DNA of 64,000 bases from Pseudazoarcus sp963975885 (GCA_963975885.1 CAXBIS010000005.1:131095-195094); one strand, 5' to 3'. Counted from the first letter of the stretch, positions 32,527 to 41,339 are shown. Numbers and translations are program-made. Notes: generated by a model not told the origin, from the letters alone.

Positions 32527-34206
32527 ATGCGATCCCCCCAACTGCGCCTCACCGCCCTTGACCCGGAAATCATCGTCGACCTTTTCGCCGGCGGTGGCGG
32601 CTACTCCGTGGCCGTTGAACAGGCGCTGGGACGCTCGCCCGACATCGCCATCAACCACAACGACGACGCGCTCAGCATGCACCGCGCCAACCACCCCCAG
32701 ACGCGGCACTTCGTGGCCGACGTGTTCGAGGTCTGCCCGCGTGGTGCCACGCAGGGCCGGCCCGTGGGGCTGCTGCACCTGTCGCCGGACTGCACGCATC
32801 ACAGCCAGGCCGCAGGCGGGCAGCCGCGCGACACCCGCATCCGCGCGCTGTCGTGGGTCGGCGTGCGCTGGGCCGGGCAGGTCGCGCCGCGCGTCATCAC
32901 CCTCGAAAACGTCAAACAGATTCGCCAGTGGGGGCCGCTGGTCGCCAAGCGGTGCAAAGCCACCGGCCGCGTCATCAAACGCTGTGGCAGCGTCGCCGAG
33001 CCGGGCGAGCGCGTGGCCGTGCAGGATCAATACCTGGTGCCCGACCCGCGCCACGCCGGCCGCACCTGGCGGCGATTCCTGCGCACGCTGCAGGGGCTGG
33101 GGTACAGCGTCGAGCACCGCATCCTGTGCGCCGCCGACCACGGCGCGCCCACCACGCGCGAGCGCCTGTTCCTCGTCGCCCGGCGCGACGGCCAGCCCAT
33201 CCGCTGGCCAGAGGCCACCCACCACAAAAAGCCCGCACGCGGCCAACGCCGCTGGCGCGCCGCCGCCGAGTGCATCGACTGGGGCATTCCCTGCCCGTCC
33301 ATCTTCACCCGCCCCAAGCCGCTGGCAGACGCCACCCTGCGCCGTATCGCGCGCGGCGTGCAGCGGCACGTGATCGAGAGCGGGGAGCCGTTCATCGTGC
33401 CGATCGCCAACTGGAGCCGGGACGGCACGCACCCCGCGTCCGATCCGATGCGCACTATCACGGCCAAGCCTGACGGCGGATCGTTCGCCCTCGCCGCCGC
33501 CACGCTCGTGCAAACCGGCTACGGCGAGCGCGCCGGCCAGGCACCGCGATCGCTCGACATCGAGCAACCCCTCGGCACGCTGGTGGCCGGCGCGCAAAAG
33601 CACGCCCTGGTCACCGCATTCCTCGAGCAGGCCAACGGCGGCTACTACGACGGCGACGGCCGCGACCTGCGTGACCCGATGAGCACCGTCACCGGCAGCG
33701 GCAGCCAGCAGCGGCTGGTGACTGCGCACCTTGCGACCCTGCGTAAGAACTGCCCGGGCGTGGATGCACGCGCCCCGGTGCCGACCATCACAGCAGGCGC
33801 CGAACACCACGCGCTCGTCGAATGCACCCTCTCGCCAGAGGCCGAAGCCGGCGCGCTGCGCGTCGCCGCATTTCTCACCACCTACTACGGCAACGGCCAG
33901 GCCATGGACCCGCGCGACCCGCTCGCCACCATCACCACCCGCGACCGCCTCGCGCTCGTCACCGTTAGCATTCGCGGCACGCCCTACGTCATCGTCGACA
34001 TCGGCCTGCGCATGCTCCAGCCGCACGAGCTCTACGCCGCCCAGGGCTTCCCGCCCGACTACGTCATAACCCACGGCCACGACGGCCGTGCATTCACCAA
34101 ATCCGCCCAGGTCCGCATGGTCGGCAACAGCGTCAGCCCGCCGCCCGCGGCCGCGCTCGTCGCCGCCAACGTGCCGGAACTGGCTGTCAGGAGGATTGCA
34201 GCGTGA
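32527..34206 (+). CDS. C5-cytosine DNA methyltransferase with internal repeats
   Basis: A 559-aa protein. Motif I is DLFAGGGGYS (residue about 18). Motif IV has Cys89 in LSPDCTHHS rather than the usual PPC. Motif VI is ITLENVKQI (about 124). Motif VIII-like LFLVARRDG lies near residue 217 and motif X-like VGNSVSPPPAAA near 535. It should methylate cytosine C5 in phage DNA, perhaps to escape restriction. No cognate nuclease is nearby. Residues about 306-480 hold five copies of a P(x)TIT-x(5-9)-ALV unit in the target-recognition region. Confidence 0.9.
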   Translation: MRSPQLRLTALDPEIIVDLFAGGGGYSVAVEQALGRSPDIAINHNDDALSMHRANHPQTRHFVADVFEVCPRGATQGRPVGLLHLSPDCTHHSQAAGGQPRDTRIRALSWVGVRWAGQVAPRVITLENVKQIRQWGPLVAKRCKATGRVIKRCGSVAEPGERVAVQDQYLVPDPRHAGRTWRRFLRTLQGLGYSVEHRILCAADHGAPTTRERLFLVARRDGQPIRWPEATHHKKPARGQRRWRAAAECIDWGIPCPSIFTRPKPLADATLRRIARGVQRHVIESGEPFIVPIANWSRDGTHPASDPMRTITAKPDGGSFALAAATLVQTGYGERAGQAPRSLDIEQPLGTLVAGAQKHALVTAFLEQANGGYYDGDGRDLRDPMSTVTGSGSQQRLVTAHLATLRKNCPGVDARAPVPTITAGAEHHALVECTLSPEAEAGALRVAAFLTTYYGNGQAMDPRDPLATITTRDRLALVTVSIRGTPYVIVDIGLRMLQPHELYAAQGFPPDYVITHGHDGRAFTKSAQVRMVGNSVSPPPAAALVAANVPELAVRRIAA

Positions 34207-34241
34207 CCCGCACCGATCTACCCACCACTGGAGAAATCACA

Positions 34242-34676
34242 ATGAACAGCACCATCAAAATCATCGTCGCCGCCGTCTCCGCCGCCGTTCTCGTCGGCTG
34301 CTCCGATGATGCACAAGTCGTCGGGCGAAACCTCTCGAAGGCCGCCGACAACTTCGAGGTCAAGCGTCGCGTGATCTTCTACAACGGCATCACCGGCGAA
34401 TACATGCTGAACATCGAGGGGCTTTGCTCTCTCGGGAAAGGCAGCGAAACCAACAGCGTCACCGTCACCTGCAAGACCGCTCCGGACGAATACAAGCGCC
34501 ACTTCCTCGGCCTATCCGACAACGTGACCTTCTTCGCCGAGCAGGTCGAAGGCCAAGGCGCCAGCGCCTACCACTACCGCGTCACGTTCAAGCCGCAATC
34601 CATTCTCCCCGACTTCGATTTCCGAGGCAGCGCCTCCGACGCCAAGGAAACCTACAGCGGCAAACACTACGAGTGA
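34242..34676 (+). CDS. Phage-encoded lipoprotein (beta-sandwich type)
   Basis: This 144-aa protein has a lipoprotein signal, MNSTIKIIVAAVSAAVLVGC, with Cys20 as the lipid site. The mature part contains NFEVKRRVIFYNGITGEYML and EYKRHFLGLSDNVTFFAEQV, then YHYRVTFKPQSILPDFDF. This is a pattern I recall from phage lipoproteins annotated as beta-sandwich lipoproteins. It would be anchored in the envelope. Superinfection exclusion is a plausible role but not shown. GC content is a little lower than in its neighbours. Confidence 0.75.
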   Translation: MNSTIKIIVAAVSAAVLVGCSDDAQVVGRNLSKAADNFEVKRRVIFYNGITGEYMLNIEGLCSLGKGSETNSVTVTCKTAPDEYKRHFLGLSDNVTFFAEQVEGQGASAYHYRVTFKPQSILPDFDFRGSASDAKETYSGKHYE

Positions 34677-34683
34677 CGCAGCC

Positions 34684-35514
34684 ATGACCCTACACACCCG
34701 AGAATCCGTCGACGCCCACAAACGCGCCACCGGCATCACGCCGATGCCACCGGCCATGCGAAAGGCCTTCGATCGCAAGTACCCGGGAATCGACTCCTAT
34801 CGGTCCTGGTACGAGGAAGGCGTCGAGTGGGCGCTGACCTGGCTGACGCGACACGGATCTGCTGTGCCGGAAGGCTGCACCCCTGCCGATGCCCGCGTAC
34901 TGCGGGAAGCGAACCACCAGATGGCCGAGGAACTGGCGAGGGTGCGAGACCAAAAGACGCTGCCGCGTTACGTCGCCGAGTCGATGCTGGAAATGTTTGA
35001 CTTGCATACAGAGCTGGGAACACCGACGAAGCCTGGGCAATACGACAAGTGGGGTAACGCCTTGGCATGGATGGCCCCTTGTGCCGAGAGCACTGCGCCC
35101 GTTCAGTGCGCCCCTGCTGTGCAGAACATTGAAGCTGCGCTAACCGCACTCAAGCAAACCAATATTCGACACATGAACAGAAGGGAAATTGTTGAAGTGG
35201 TGCTCGCCACCGCCTCTGCCGCAACCGCCGCCGCCCGCGACGTGCTGGCCGAACGGCAGCGCCAGATCGACGCCGAGGGCTGGACGCCGGAGCATGACGA
35301 CGAGCACGGCGCCGGGGAGATGGCGGCAGCGGCAGGGTGCTACGCATTCCATGCTGCACTTGGGGGGTGGCCGGATCTGTCGCCTTACCTGTGGCCGTGG
35401 GACAAAGCGTGGTGGAAGCCAACCACGCCCCGACGCAACCTCGTCAAAGCCGGCGCCCTGATCCTCGCCGAGATTGAGCGCCTCGACCGCGCAGCCGACC
35501 GGGAGGGATCATGA
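34684..35514 (+). CDS. Two-domain phage protein with conserved C-terminal module (276 aa)
   Basis: A 276-aa protein. The C-terminal 95 residues (DVLAERQRQIDAEGWTPEHD through WPWDKAWWKP to LVKAGALILAEIERLDR) form a module that recurs in many phage proteins, often alone or with other N-termini (recalled). The N-terminal 100 residues (KRATGITPMPPAMRKAFDRK) are unrelated and unrecognised. Modular swapping is common in this class. No catalytic residues can be named. Confidence 0.65.
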   Translation: MTLHTRESVDAHKRATGITPMPPAMRKAFDRKYPGIDSYRSWYEEGVEWALTWLTRHGSAVPEGCTPADARVLREANHQMAEELARVRDQKTLPRYVAESMLEMFDLHTELGTPTKPGQYDKWGNALAWMAPCAESTAPVQCAPAVQNIEAALTALKQTNIRHMNRREIVEVVLATASAATAAARDVLAERQRQIDAEGWTPEHDDEHGAGEMAAAAGCYAFHAALGGWPDLSPYLWPWDKAWWKPTTPRRNLVKAGALILAEIERLDRAADREGS

Positions 35515-35954
35515 GCCGCACGTACGGAATCAACGACTACATCCCGAACGAGGTGATGGCCGCGCGCCTCGACGAGCTATCGCACGCCGTCACCGAAGGA
35601 CCTGAGGCTGTTCGGCGGGAATGCACGATGCGAATCCCGGCTGAACTCGACCGCGATGCAGACGTGGTGCTGCACGAGTGCGCCAAGCGCCTGCGGGAGC
35701 TGGATACGCTGCGCAGGGATGCGGAGCGGTATCACGGTCTGTTGCTGTGGGTTTTGTACCACCATCAAGGCGCGCGCAGCCATACCGGGCAAAACATCCG
35801 TCAGGCGCTGGGTATCGGGCAGTACGACCGATTGACTCGCAAGCAAATCGACGCCGCGGTCGCAGCCGAAATCCAGCCCGAGCCAGCGGTCAAGCAATCC
35901 TTGACGACTGACAACGACGGCAACCCGCTGCCGCTTCGGAAGGGCGACGACTGA
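35511..35954 (+). CDS. Hypothetical phage protein (147 aa)
   Basis: This 147-aa protein starts MSRTYGINDYIPNEVMAARL and is mostly helical, with ECAKRLRELDTLRRDAERYH forming a short coiled coil. It overlaps both neighbours (ATGA and TGATG). No domain is recognised. Confidence 0.55.
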   Translation: MSRTYGINDYIPNEVMAARLDELSHAVTEGPEAVRRECTMRIPAELDRDADVVLHECAKRLRELDTLRRDAERYHGLLLWVLYHHQGARSHTGQNIRQALGIGQYDRLTRKQIDAAVAAEIQPEPAVKQSLTTDNDGNPLPLRKGDD

Positions 35955-36400
35955 TGACCCTCCCATACGAACGCGCCACCAGCGGCGACAAGGCCATCGG
36001 CGAGATGCAGAAGATCCTGCGCACCTTCGGCTGCACGAAGTTCGGCTACATGCTCGACGACGGCGAACAGAGCCTGCTCGTGCAATTCGAGCATCGCGGC
36101 CAGCAGGTCAGCGTGAAAGCCAGCATGGCCGGCTACGCCTCGGCGTGGTTGCGCGAACACCCCTACTCCAGCCGCATGGCGAAGACGAAGCTCCAGCACG
36201 AAAAGCAGGCCATGGAAGTCGCCAGCATCGCGGTTTTCTCGATCCTGCGCGACTGGATCAAGGGCCAGGTGATGGCCGTGGAAACCGGCATCCTGTCGTT
36301 CGAGGGCGCCTTCCTCGGCCAGATCCTGCTGCCCAGCGGAAAGACCGTGCTCGAGCACGCCCAGGCACAGAAGCTGCTGGCCGGGCCGAAGGGGGAATGA
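35954..36400 (+). CDS. Conserved-type phage protein (148 aa)
   Basis: A 148-aa protein contains MQKILRTFGCTKFGYMLDDG and QSLLVQFEHRGQQVSVKASM, then KQAMEVASIAVFSILRDWIK and LPSGKTVLEHAQAQKLLAG. It is of a type seen near integrase in other proteobacterial prophages (recalled). The fold appears alpha/beta. Function is unknown. Confidence 0.6.
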   Translation: MTLPYERATSGDKAIGEMQKILRTFGCTKFGYMLDDGEQSLLVQFEHRGQQVSVKASMAGYASAWLREHPYSSRMAKTKLQHEKQAMEVASIAVFSILRDWIKGQVMAVETGILSFEGAFLGQILLPSGKTVLEHAQAQKLLAGPKGE

Positions 36401-36609
36401 TGCCAGCCACCCCCGCATTCCTTTCCCGCGAAGAAGTCGCCGAGCTGACGGGCTACGTGATGCCGTCGGCGCAGGCGCGCTGGCTCGCGCGGCAGGGGCT
36501 GCGGCACTGGATCGCACGCACCGGCCGGCCGGTGGTGCCGCGCTCGGCGATTGACGGCACGGCCACGCAGGACAATGATGGAGGATTCCAGCTTGGCAAA
36601 GTTGCCTGA
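36397..36609 (+). CDS. Excisionase-like protein (DUF4224)
   Basis: A 70-aa protein. FLSREEVAELTGYVMPSAQA and WLARQGLRHWIARTGRPVVP form the small winged-helix pattern of DUF4224, which commonly lies immediately before a tyrosine integrase gene. The likely role is DNA bending at the attachment site and directionality of excision. It overlaps integrase by 17 bases if the TTG start of integrase is right. Confidence 0.78.
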   Translation: MMPATPAFLSREEVAELTGYVMPSAQARWLARQGLRHWIARTGRPVVPRSAIDGTATQDNDGGFQLGKVA

Positions 36610-37594
36610 CATGGGGCGTCCGAAGTTCTCGGCAAACCGCGATCTGCCGCCGCGCATGACCCGGCGCGTACTGAAAGGCGGGCGCGTTCTGTACTACTAC
36701 CGCACGCGCACGGGTGGCGCGATTGCGCTCGGCGCCGATCTGGCCGAAGCGAAACTCAAATGGGCGGACCTGGAGCAGCGCGGAGTCGTCGCGCCGCGCT
36801 CCGGATGGCTGGCCGTGTCCGCCCGCTACCGCCGCGAAGGCCTCGCCGGCAAGGCCGTCAAGACCCAGCACGAATACGCCGCCGGACTCGACCGGCTGGA
36901 CGCCGCATTCGGAAAAGCCACGCTCGAGCAGATCAAGCCGGCGCACATCCGTGAATACCTGGACCGTCGCACGGCCAAGGTCGCCGGCAACCGCGAGGTC
37001 GCCCTGCTCTCCGCTGTTTTCAATTGGGCGCGCGAGCGCGGCATCACCGACGCGCCCAACCCCTGCGCCGGCGTGCGCAAGCACCACGAAGCCGGCCGCG
37101 ATATCTACGTCACCGACGAGCAGTATCAGGCTCTGTGGGACGCAGCCGCCCCCGAACTGCAAGACGCGCTCGATCTGGCCCGCCTGACCGGCCAGCGCCC
37201 CGCCGACGTGCGCAAGATGCGCCGCGACGACATCCGCGACGGCCACCTGTGGGTACGCCAGGGCAAGACCGGCGCACGCGTCGGCATCGCCATCACCGGC
37301 GAACTGGCCACCGTGGTCGACCGCATCCTGACCCGGCCGCGCACTGCGACCGGCGCATGGTTGGTGCAGACCGACAAGGGTCAGCCGCTCACGCACACGA
37401 TGCTGCGCACCAGATTCGACGACGCGCGCGAGGCCAGCGGACAGACGTGGCAATTCCGCGACCTACGATCCAAAGCCGCAACCGATGTGGATGACGTGCG
37501 CCGCGCGCAGGAGTTGCTGGGGCACTCGACCGAGGCCACCACGGCGGGGATATACCGGCGCAGACGCGGCAACAAGGTCGCACCGGTGCGCTGA
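36593..37594 (+). CDS. int: Tyrosine integrase
   Basis: About 333 aa. The N-terminal DNA-binding part contains GRVLYYYRTRTGGAIALGAD, and the core-binding domain is TQHEYAAGLDRLDAAFGKAT. In the catalytic domain, the first Arg lies in LTGQRPADVRKM, the second motif reads FRDLRSKAATD (Arg replaces the usual His in HxLR), and LLGHS precedes the nucleophile Tyr in TTAGIYRRR. A TTG at 36593 is eight bases after GGAGG and is the best-placed start; ATG 36611 would give a shorter protein. It integrates the phage at the neighbouring tRNA-Thr. Confidence 0.93.
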   Translation: MAKLPDMGRPKFSANRDLPPRMTRRVLKGGRVLYYYRTRTGGAIALGADLAEAKLKWADLEQRGVVAPRSGWLAVSARYRREGLAGKAVKTQHEYAAGLDRLDAAFGKATLEQIKPAHIREYLDRRTAKVAGNREVALLSAVFNWARERGITDAPNPCAGVRKHHEAGRDIYVTDEQYQALWDAAAPELQDALDLARLTGQRPADVRKMRRDDIRDGHLWVRQGKTGARVGIAITGELATVVDRILTRPRTATGAWLVQTDKGQPLTHTMLRTRFDDAREASGQTWQFRDLRSKAATDVDDVRRAQELLGHSTEATTAGIYRRRRGNKVAPVR

Positions 37595-37617
37595 GTTTGT
37601 AACGCAGTTTGTAACGC
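37594..37617. repeat. Tandem 12-bp repeat after integrase, candidate arm-type sites
   Basis: AGTTTGTAACGC occurs twice with no gap (37594-37605, 37606-37617) between the integrase stop and the tRNA. Such repeats in attP arms are often bound by the N-terminal domain of the integrase. The function is inferred. Confidence 0.5.
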
Positions 37618-37623
37618 GGCCAC

Positions 37624-37657
37624 AAAAAAGCGCGGCTCACATCTCTGAGAGCCGCGC
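37624..37657 (-). terminator. Terminator downstream of tRNA-Thr
   Basis: GCGCGGCTC and GAGCCGCGC pair across a ten-base loop. On the minus strand six T follow. It ends the tRNA transcript and, if the crossover is within the tRNA, is supplied by the prophage. Confidence 0.75.
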
Positions 37658-37663
37658 CGATAC

Positions 37664-37739
<76 letters not shown>

Positions 37740-37750
37740 GAAGGGACGCA

Positions 37751-37779
37751 AATATACCCGAGGCGACGACCCGCATCAA
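37751..37779 (-). promoter_or_regulatory. Promoter of tRNA-Thr
   Basis: On the minus strand TTGATG (37774-37779) and TATATT (37751-37756) are spaced by 17 bases. The -10 ends 11 bases before the mature tRNA start. Confidence 0.7.
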
Positions 37780-37785
37780 CCGCAA

Positions 37786-38475
37786 TCAAACCACCTTGAG
37801 CTTGAGGCCGCACACCCCCTCGACTTCGCCTTCCATCAGGTCACCGCGCCGGATCGGCCCGACGCCAGCGGGGGTGCCGGTCATGATCAGGTCGCCCGGC
37901 TGCAGTTCGAAAAAGCGCGACAGGATGGCGATCTGTTCGGCGGTCTTCCAGATCATCTGCGCGAGGTCGCCGCGCTGGCGCAGTTCGCCATTGACCCGGA
38001 AGACGATCTCGCCCCGACTCGGGTGGCCGGTCAGCGCGACCGGAACCAGTTCCGAACACGGCGCGGAATGATCGAAGGCCTTGCCCACGTCCCACGGTCG
38101 GCCGAGCTTCTTGGCCTCGGCCTGCAGGTCGCGACGGGTCATGTCGAGTCCGACGCCGTAGCCGAACACAAGATCGAGTGCGCTCTCGACCGGAACGTCG
38201 AGACCGCCCTTGCCGAGCGCGACGATCATTTCGAATTCGTAGTGCACATCGGCGCTGCGGTCGGGGTATGGAAAGTCGGCGCCGACGAGCACGTTGTCAG
38301 CGCTCTTCTGAAAGAAGAAGGGCGGCTCTCGATCCGGATCGTGGCCCATCTCTACGGCATGCGCGGCGTAGTTGCGTCCGATGCAGTAGACGCGACGAAT
38401 CGGGAAGCGCTGCAGCGTGCCGCGCACCGGCAGGCTCGGCCGGGGCGGTGGCTGAAATACGTAGTCTTCACTCAT
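37786..38475 (-). CDS. Fumarylacetoacetate hydrolase family protein (fumarylpyruvate hydrolase-like)
   Basis: This 229-aa protein has the FAH fold. RVYCIGRNYAAHAVEMG and PPFFFQKSADNVLVG lie in the lid region. HYEFEMIVALGKGG carries the metal-binding Glu residues, and GYGVGLDMTRRDLQAEAK and PGDLIMTGTPAGVGP complete the active site. Members hydrolyse C-C bonds of acylpyruvates in aromatic degradation, for example fumarylpyruvate in the gentisate route. No gentisate genes are adjacent, so the substrate is uncertain. Length is normal. Confidence 0.9.
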   Translation of the reverse strand: MSEDYVFQPPPRPSLPVRGTLQRFPIRRVYCIGRNYAAHAVEMGHDPDREPPFFFQKSADNVLVGADFPYPDRSADVHYEFEMIVALGKGGLDVPVESALDLVFGYGVGLDMTRRDLQAEAKKLGRPWDVGKAFDHSAPCSELVPVALTGHPSRGEIVFRVNGELRQRGDLAQMIWKTAEQIAILSRFFELQPGDLIMTGTPAGVGPIRRGDLMEGEVEGVCGLKLKVV

Positions 38476-38821
38476 GGCGCAACGTCATCCGGGACGATGC
38501 CTTTAGCGACCTCGCATGACGCAATGCGCAAAGATCGGACAAGGCCGGCCGCGCATCATCCGGCATCTTGCGGCAAGCCTGCCCCTGCACCACTGTGAGC
38601 GCCTCGATGCCACCGCAGACGCCGGGCGAAAGGCCTGCGTGAAGAATGTCGCAACGCATCATTAAACGAAGCACGTATTCCTCTAGAACAACCTCTGGAT
38701 CAAGAAAGCTTTCAGCATGCTTACACGGAAATTCTGCTGTTTCATGATCTTGACGAATCGCTGCAACACAGTCCAGCTTGCATGTGTACGTAGAAGTACT
38801 ATATTGCAATGCACCAAACAA
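38468..38821 (-). CDS. Uncertain hypothetical protein (117 aa) of lower GC
   Basis: A 117-aa frame starts MFGALQYSTSTYTCKLDCVA and contains DPEVVLEEYVLRLMMRCDIL. Seven Cys residues are scattered without a clear metal-binding pattern. It ends in an eight-base overlap with the start of the FAH-family gene, which would suggest coupling. The DNA of its first half is visibly AT-richer than the flanks, suggesting acquired or non-coding sequence. It could be a chance frame in the regulatory region. Confidence 0.3.
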   Translation of the reverse strand: MFGALQYSTSTYTCKLDCVAAIRQDHETAEFPCKHAESFLDPEVVLEEYVLRLMMRCDILHAGLSPGVCGGIEALTVVQGQACRKMPDDARPALSDLCALRHARSLKASSRMTLRHE

Positions 38822-39128
38822 TCTTTTAAAACTCTGACTCCCACACCCGGGTTTTATGTCTTTTACAAGACCTGAGCACCCCGTAAGGGCCGTTCAGGCA
38901 TCAGCAGTGCGGATTGCGGACGACCTTCGCAAGCAGCGCGCCGCGACAGACACGGAGACGGCCGACCGGATCGGGTCGGCCCGACACCGTCGATCCAGAT
39001 GTCTTCGCATTCATCAAGGAGCGCTCATGATTCTCGACCAATCCCACGGCCAGCATGCGGACACCGCGACGCTGCCCGACCGAGACGCGGCAGGCGCCGC
39101 ACCCCACCAAGCCGACCGGAGACCCGCC
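38822..39128. promoter_or_regulatory. Upstream region of malate synthase with palindrome GTCTT-N4-AAGAC
   Basis: A 307-base gene-free stretch. GTCTTTTACAAGAC at 38858-38871 is a palindrome with a four-base spacer and matches 12 of 14 bases of 51431-51444 upstream of icd. AT-rich sequence just left of it suits a promoter. An in-frame upstream ATG at 39027 exists but would add about 34 unlike residues to malate synthase, so it was not used. Confidence 0.5.
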
Positions 39129-41315
39129 ATGAACAGCCGTATCCGTTGCGAGCGGCTCGACGTAGATGCCGGGCTGCACCACTTCATCGAAAACGAGGCC
39201 CTGCCGGGCACCGGCGTCCAACCGGCGGCCTTCTGGAAGGGACTGTCGGAACTCGCCCATGACCTGGCCCCGCGCGTTCGCGAACTGCTCGCCACGCGCG
39301 ACCGCATCCAGGCCGAGATGGATCGCTGGCATCGCGCGCACCCCGGCCCGATCCGCGATGCCGCGGCCTACCGAGCCCATCTCGAATCCATCCGCTATCT
39401 CGTGCCGCAGCCCGAAGCGTTTACGATCAGCACTGCGGACGTCGACGAGGAAACCTGCCATATCGCCGGCCCTCAGCTTGTCGTGCCCGTGACCAACGCC
39501 CGCTACGCGCTCAACGCCGCCAATGCACGCTGGGGCAGCCTCTACGACGCGCTGTACGGCACGGACGTGATCCCCGACGCCGACGGTGCCGAGCGACGCG
39601 AGGGCTACAACCCGGTGCGCGGGCGCAAGGTCGTCGAGCGCGTGCGTGAATTCCTCGATGAAGTCGCACCGCTGGCGTCCGGCAGGCACGCCTGGGCGCG
39701 CGCCTATCGCGTGCGGGATGGTCGTCTCGTCGTACAGCTCGAGAACGGCTCGGAGACCGGCCTCGAGCACGCCGAGCGCTTCGCCGGCTTCCAGGGTGAG
39801 CCGACTTCGCCCGAGTGCATTTTGCTGCGCCACCACGGCCTGCACGTCGAGATCCGCATCGACCCGGAAAGCGCCACCGGCCGGGTCGACGCGGCCGGCG
39901 TCTCAGACGTCGTCGTCGAGGCCGCGCTGACCACCATCATCGACCTGGAGGATTCGATCGCCGCGGTCGACGCCGACGACAAGGTACTGGCCTACCGCAA
40001 TTGGCTGGGTCTGATGCAGGGCACGCTCAGCACGAGTTTCGACAAGGGCGGCGAGACCGTGCGCCGCACGCTCGCGCCCGACCGCGAATACACCGCGCCC
40101 GACGGCGCCACGCTGCGCCTGCACGGCCGCTCGCTGATGTTCATCCGCAACGTCGGCTCGCTGCTCACCTGCCCGGCGGTGACGCTCGACGACGGCAGCG
40201 AGATTCCCGAGGAGATCCTCGACGCGGCGGTGACCGTGGCCATCGCGATGCATGACCTGGCGGCACGGCGCAACTCGCGCACCGGCAGCATCTATATCGT
40301 CAAGCCCAAGATGCACGGCCCCGAGGAAGTGGCCTTCGCCGACGAGCTCTTCGCCGGCGTCGAGCACATGCTCGGCCTGCCGCCGAACACCCTCAAGATG
40401 GGCATCATGGACGAAGAGCGCCGGACCTCGGTGAATCTGGCCGCCTGCATCCACGCTGCACGCTCGCGCGTGGCCTTCATCAACACCGGCTTTCTCGACC
40501 GCACCGGTGACGAGATCCATACCGCGATGGAAGCCGGCCCGATGCTGCGCAAGGGCGCGATGAAGGGCACGCCGTGGATCACCGCCTACGAGCGCCACAA
40601 CGTGCTCGCCGGCCTGGCTTGCGGCCTGCGCGGGCGTGCGCAGATCGGCAAGGGCATGTGGGCCATGCCCGACCGCATGGCGGCGATGCTCGAACAGAAG
40701 ATCGCCCACCCGCAGGCCGGCGCGAACACCGCCTGGGTGCCCTCGCCAACGGCCGCGACGCTGCACGCGCTGCACTACCATCACGTCGACGTCGGCGCGC
40801 TGCAGGAGAAGCTGGAACGCGAGCACGATTTCGCTGCCTTGCGCGACGAACTGCTCGCCGACCTGCTCACCGTGCCGGTGGTCGAACGAGCCGAGTGGTC
40901 GGCCGACGAAGTTCGCCAGGAGCTGGAGAACAACGCCCAGGGGATTCTCGGCTACGTCGTGCGCTGGATCGATCAGGGCGTAGGCTGCTCCAAGGTACCC
41001 GACATCAACGACATCGGCTTGATGGAGGACCGCGCCACGCTGCGCATCTCCAGTCAGCACATTGCCAACTGGCTGCGCCATGGCGTGTGCACCGAACAGC
41101 AGGTGCGTGACACCATGCGCCGCATGGCCGCGGTGGTCGACGGCCAGAACGCCGACGACCCGAGCTATCGCCCCATGAGCGAAGACTTCGAGCACTCGAC
41201 GGCCTTCCACGCCGCCTGCGCGCTGGTCTTCGATGGCGCCCGACAGCCCAACGGCTACACCGAACCGCTGCTGCACCACTGGCGGCGCAAGGCCAAGGCG
41301 GCGACCGCGGGCTGA
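39129..41315 (+). CDS. glcB: Malate synthase G
   Basis: A 728-aa protein, the usual length of the G form. ATIIDLEDSIAAVDADDKVL, near residue 265, is the catalytic-domain start. RSLMFIRNVGSLLTCPAV and the GSIYIVKPKMHGPEEVAF to GIMDEERRTSVNLAACIHAA region carry the Arg, Glu and Asp that bind glyoxylate and Mg. A C-terminal plug contains PRMAAMLEQKIAHPQAGANTAW-like sequence. It condenses glyoxylate with acetyl-CoA to malate. GGAG precedes ATG 39129. A terminator follows. Confidence 0.97.
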   Translation: MNSRIRCERLDVDAGLHHFIENEALPGTGVQPAAFWKGLSELAHDLAPRVRELLATRDRIQAEMDRWHRAHPGPIRDAAAYRAHLESIRYLVPQPEAFTISTADVDEETCHIAGPQLVVPVTNARYALNAANARWGSLYDALYGTDVIPDADGAERREGYNPVRGRKVVERVREFLDEVAPLASGRHAWARAYRVRDGRLVVQLENGSETGLEHAERFAGFQGEPTSPECILLRHHGLHVEIRIDPESATGRVDAAGVSDVVVEAALTTIIDLEDSIAAVDADDKVLAYRNWLGLMQGTLSTSFDKGGETVRRTLAPDREYTAPDGATLRLHGRSLMFIRNVGSLLTCPAVTLDDGSEIPEEILDAAVTVAIAMHDLAARRNSRTGSIYIVKPKMHGPEEVAFADELFAGVEHMLGLPPNTLKMGIMDEERRTSVNLAACIHAARSRVAFINTGFLDRTGDEIHTAMEAGPMLRKGAMKGTPWITAYERHNVLAGLACGLRGRAQIGKGMWAMPDRMAAMLEQKIAHPQAGANTAWVPSPTAATLHALHYHHVDVGALQEKLEREHDFAALRDELLADLLTVPVVERAEWSADEVRQELENNAQGILGYVVRWIDQGVGCSKVPDINDIGLMEDRATLRISSQHIANWLRHGVCTEQQVRDTMRRMAAVVDGQNADDPSYRPMSEDFEHSTAFHAACALVFDGARQPNGYTEPLLHHWRRKAKAATAG

Positions 41316-41339
41316 GCGGCAACGCCAGCTTCTCCCTCG

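Larger units (their letters stand above)
1..37663. mobile_element. Lambdoid siphophage prophage (left end outside window)
   Basis: A continuous block of phage genes runs from the left edge to the tRNA-Thr gene. It has a minus-strand late arm (packaging, head, tail, lysis), a plus-strand early arm ending in integrase, and repressor/Cro-type regulators between them. The integrase stop lies about 70 bases from the 3' end of the tRNA gene, the classic arrangement for integration into a tRNA 3' end. No transposase is seen, so replication is not Mu-like despite a Mor-family protein. No structural gene is obviously broken, so the element may be functional. The far attachment site and any genes left of position 1 cannot be seen. 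Confidence 0.93.

Noticed and set aside
278..37600. Many long open frames opposite or offset to phage and chromosomal genes (for example plus-strand frames at 1358-3292, 10041-11810, 18062-19945)
   Set aside because: They are shadows of high-GC codons: rich in Arg/Ala/Pro or Gly/Val/Asp, with no domains or ribosome sites, and they mirror well-identified genes on the other strand.
1..37663. Mu-like transposing phage because of the Mor-family gene
   Set aside because: No MuA/MuB transposase or Mu ends are seen; a tyrosine integrase, tRNA attachment site and lambda-like switch are present instead.
38856..39128. N-terminal extension of malate synthase in the open frame
   Set aside because: The enzyme family starts at the ATG at 39129, which has a ribosome site and gives the usual 728 residues; the upstream part overlaps the palindrome and looks non-coding.
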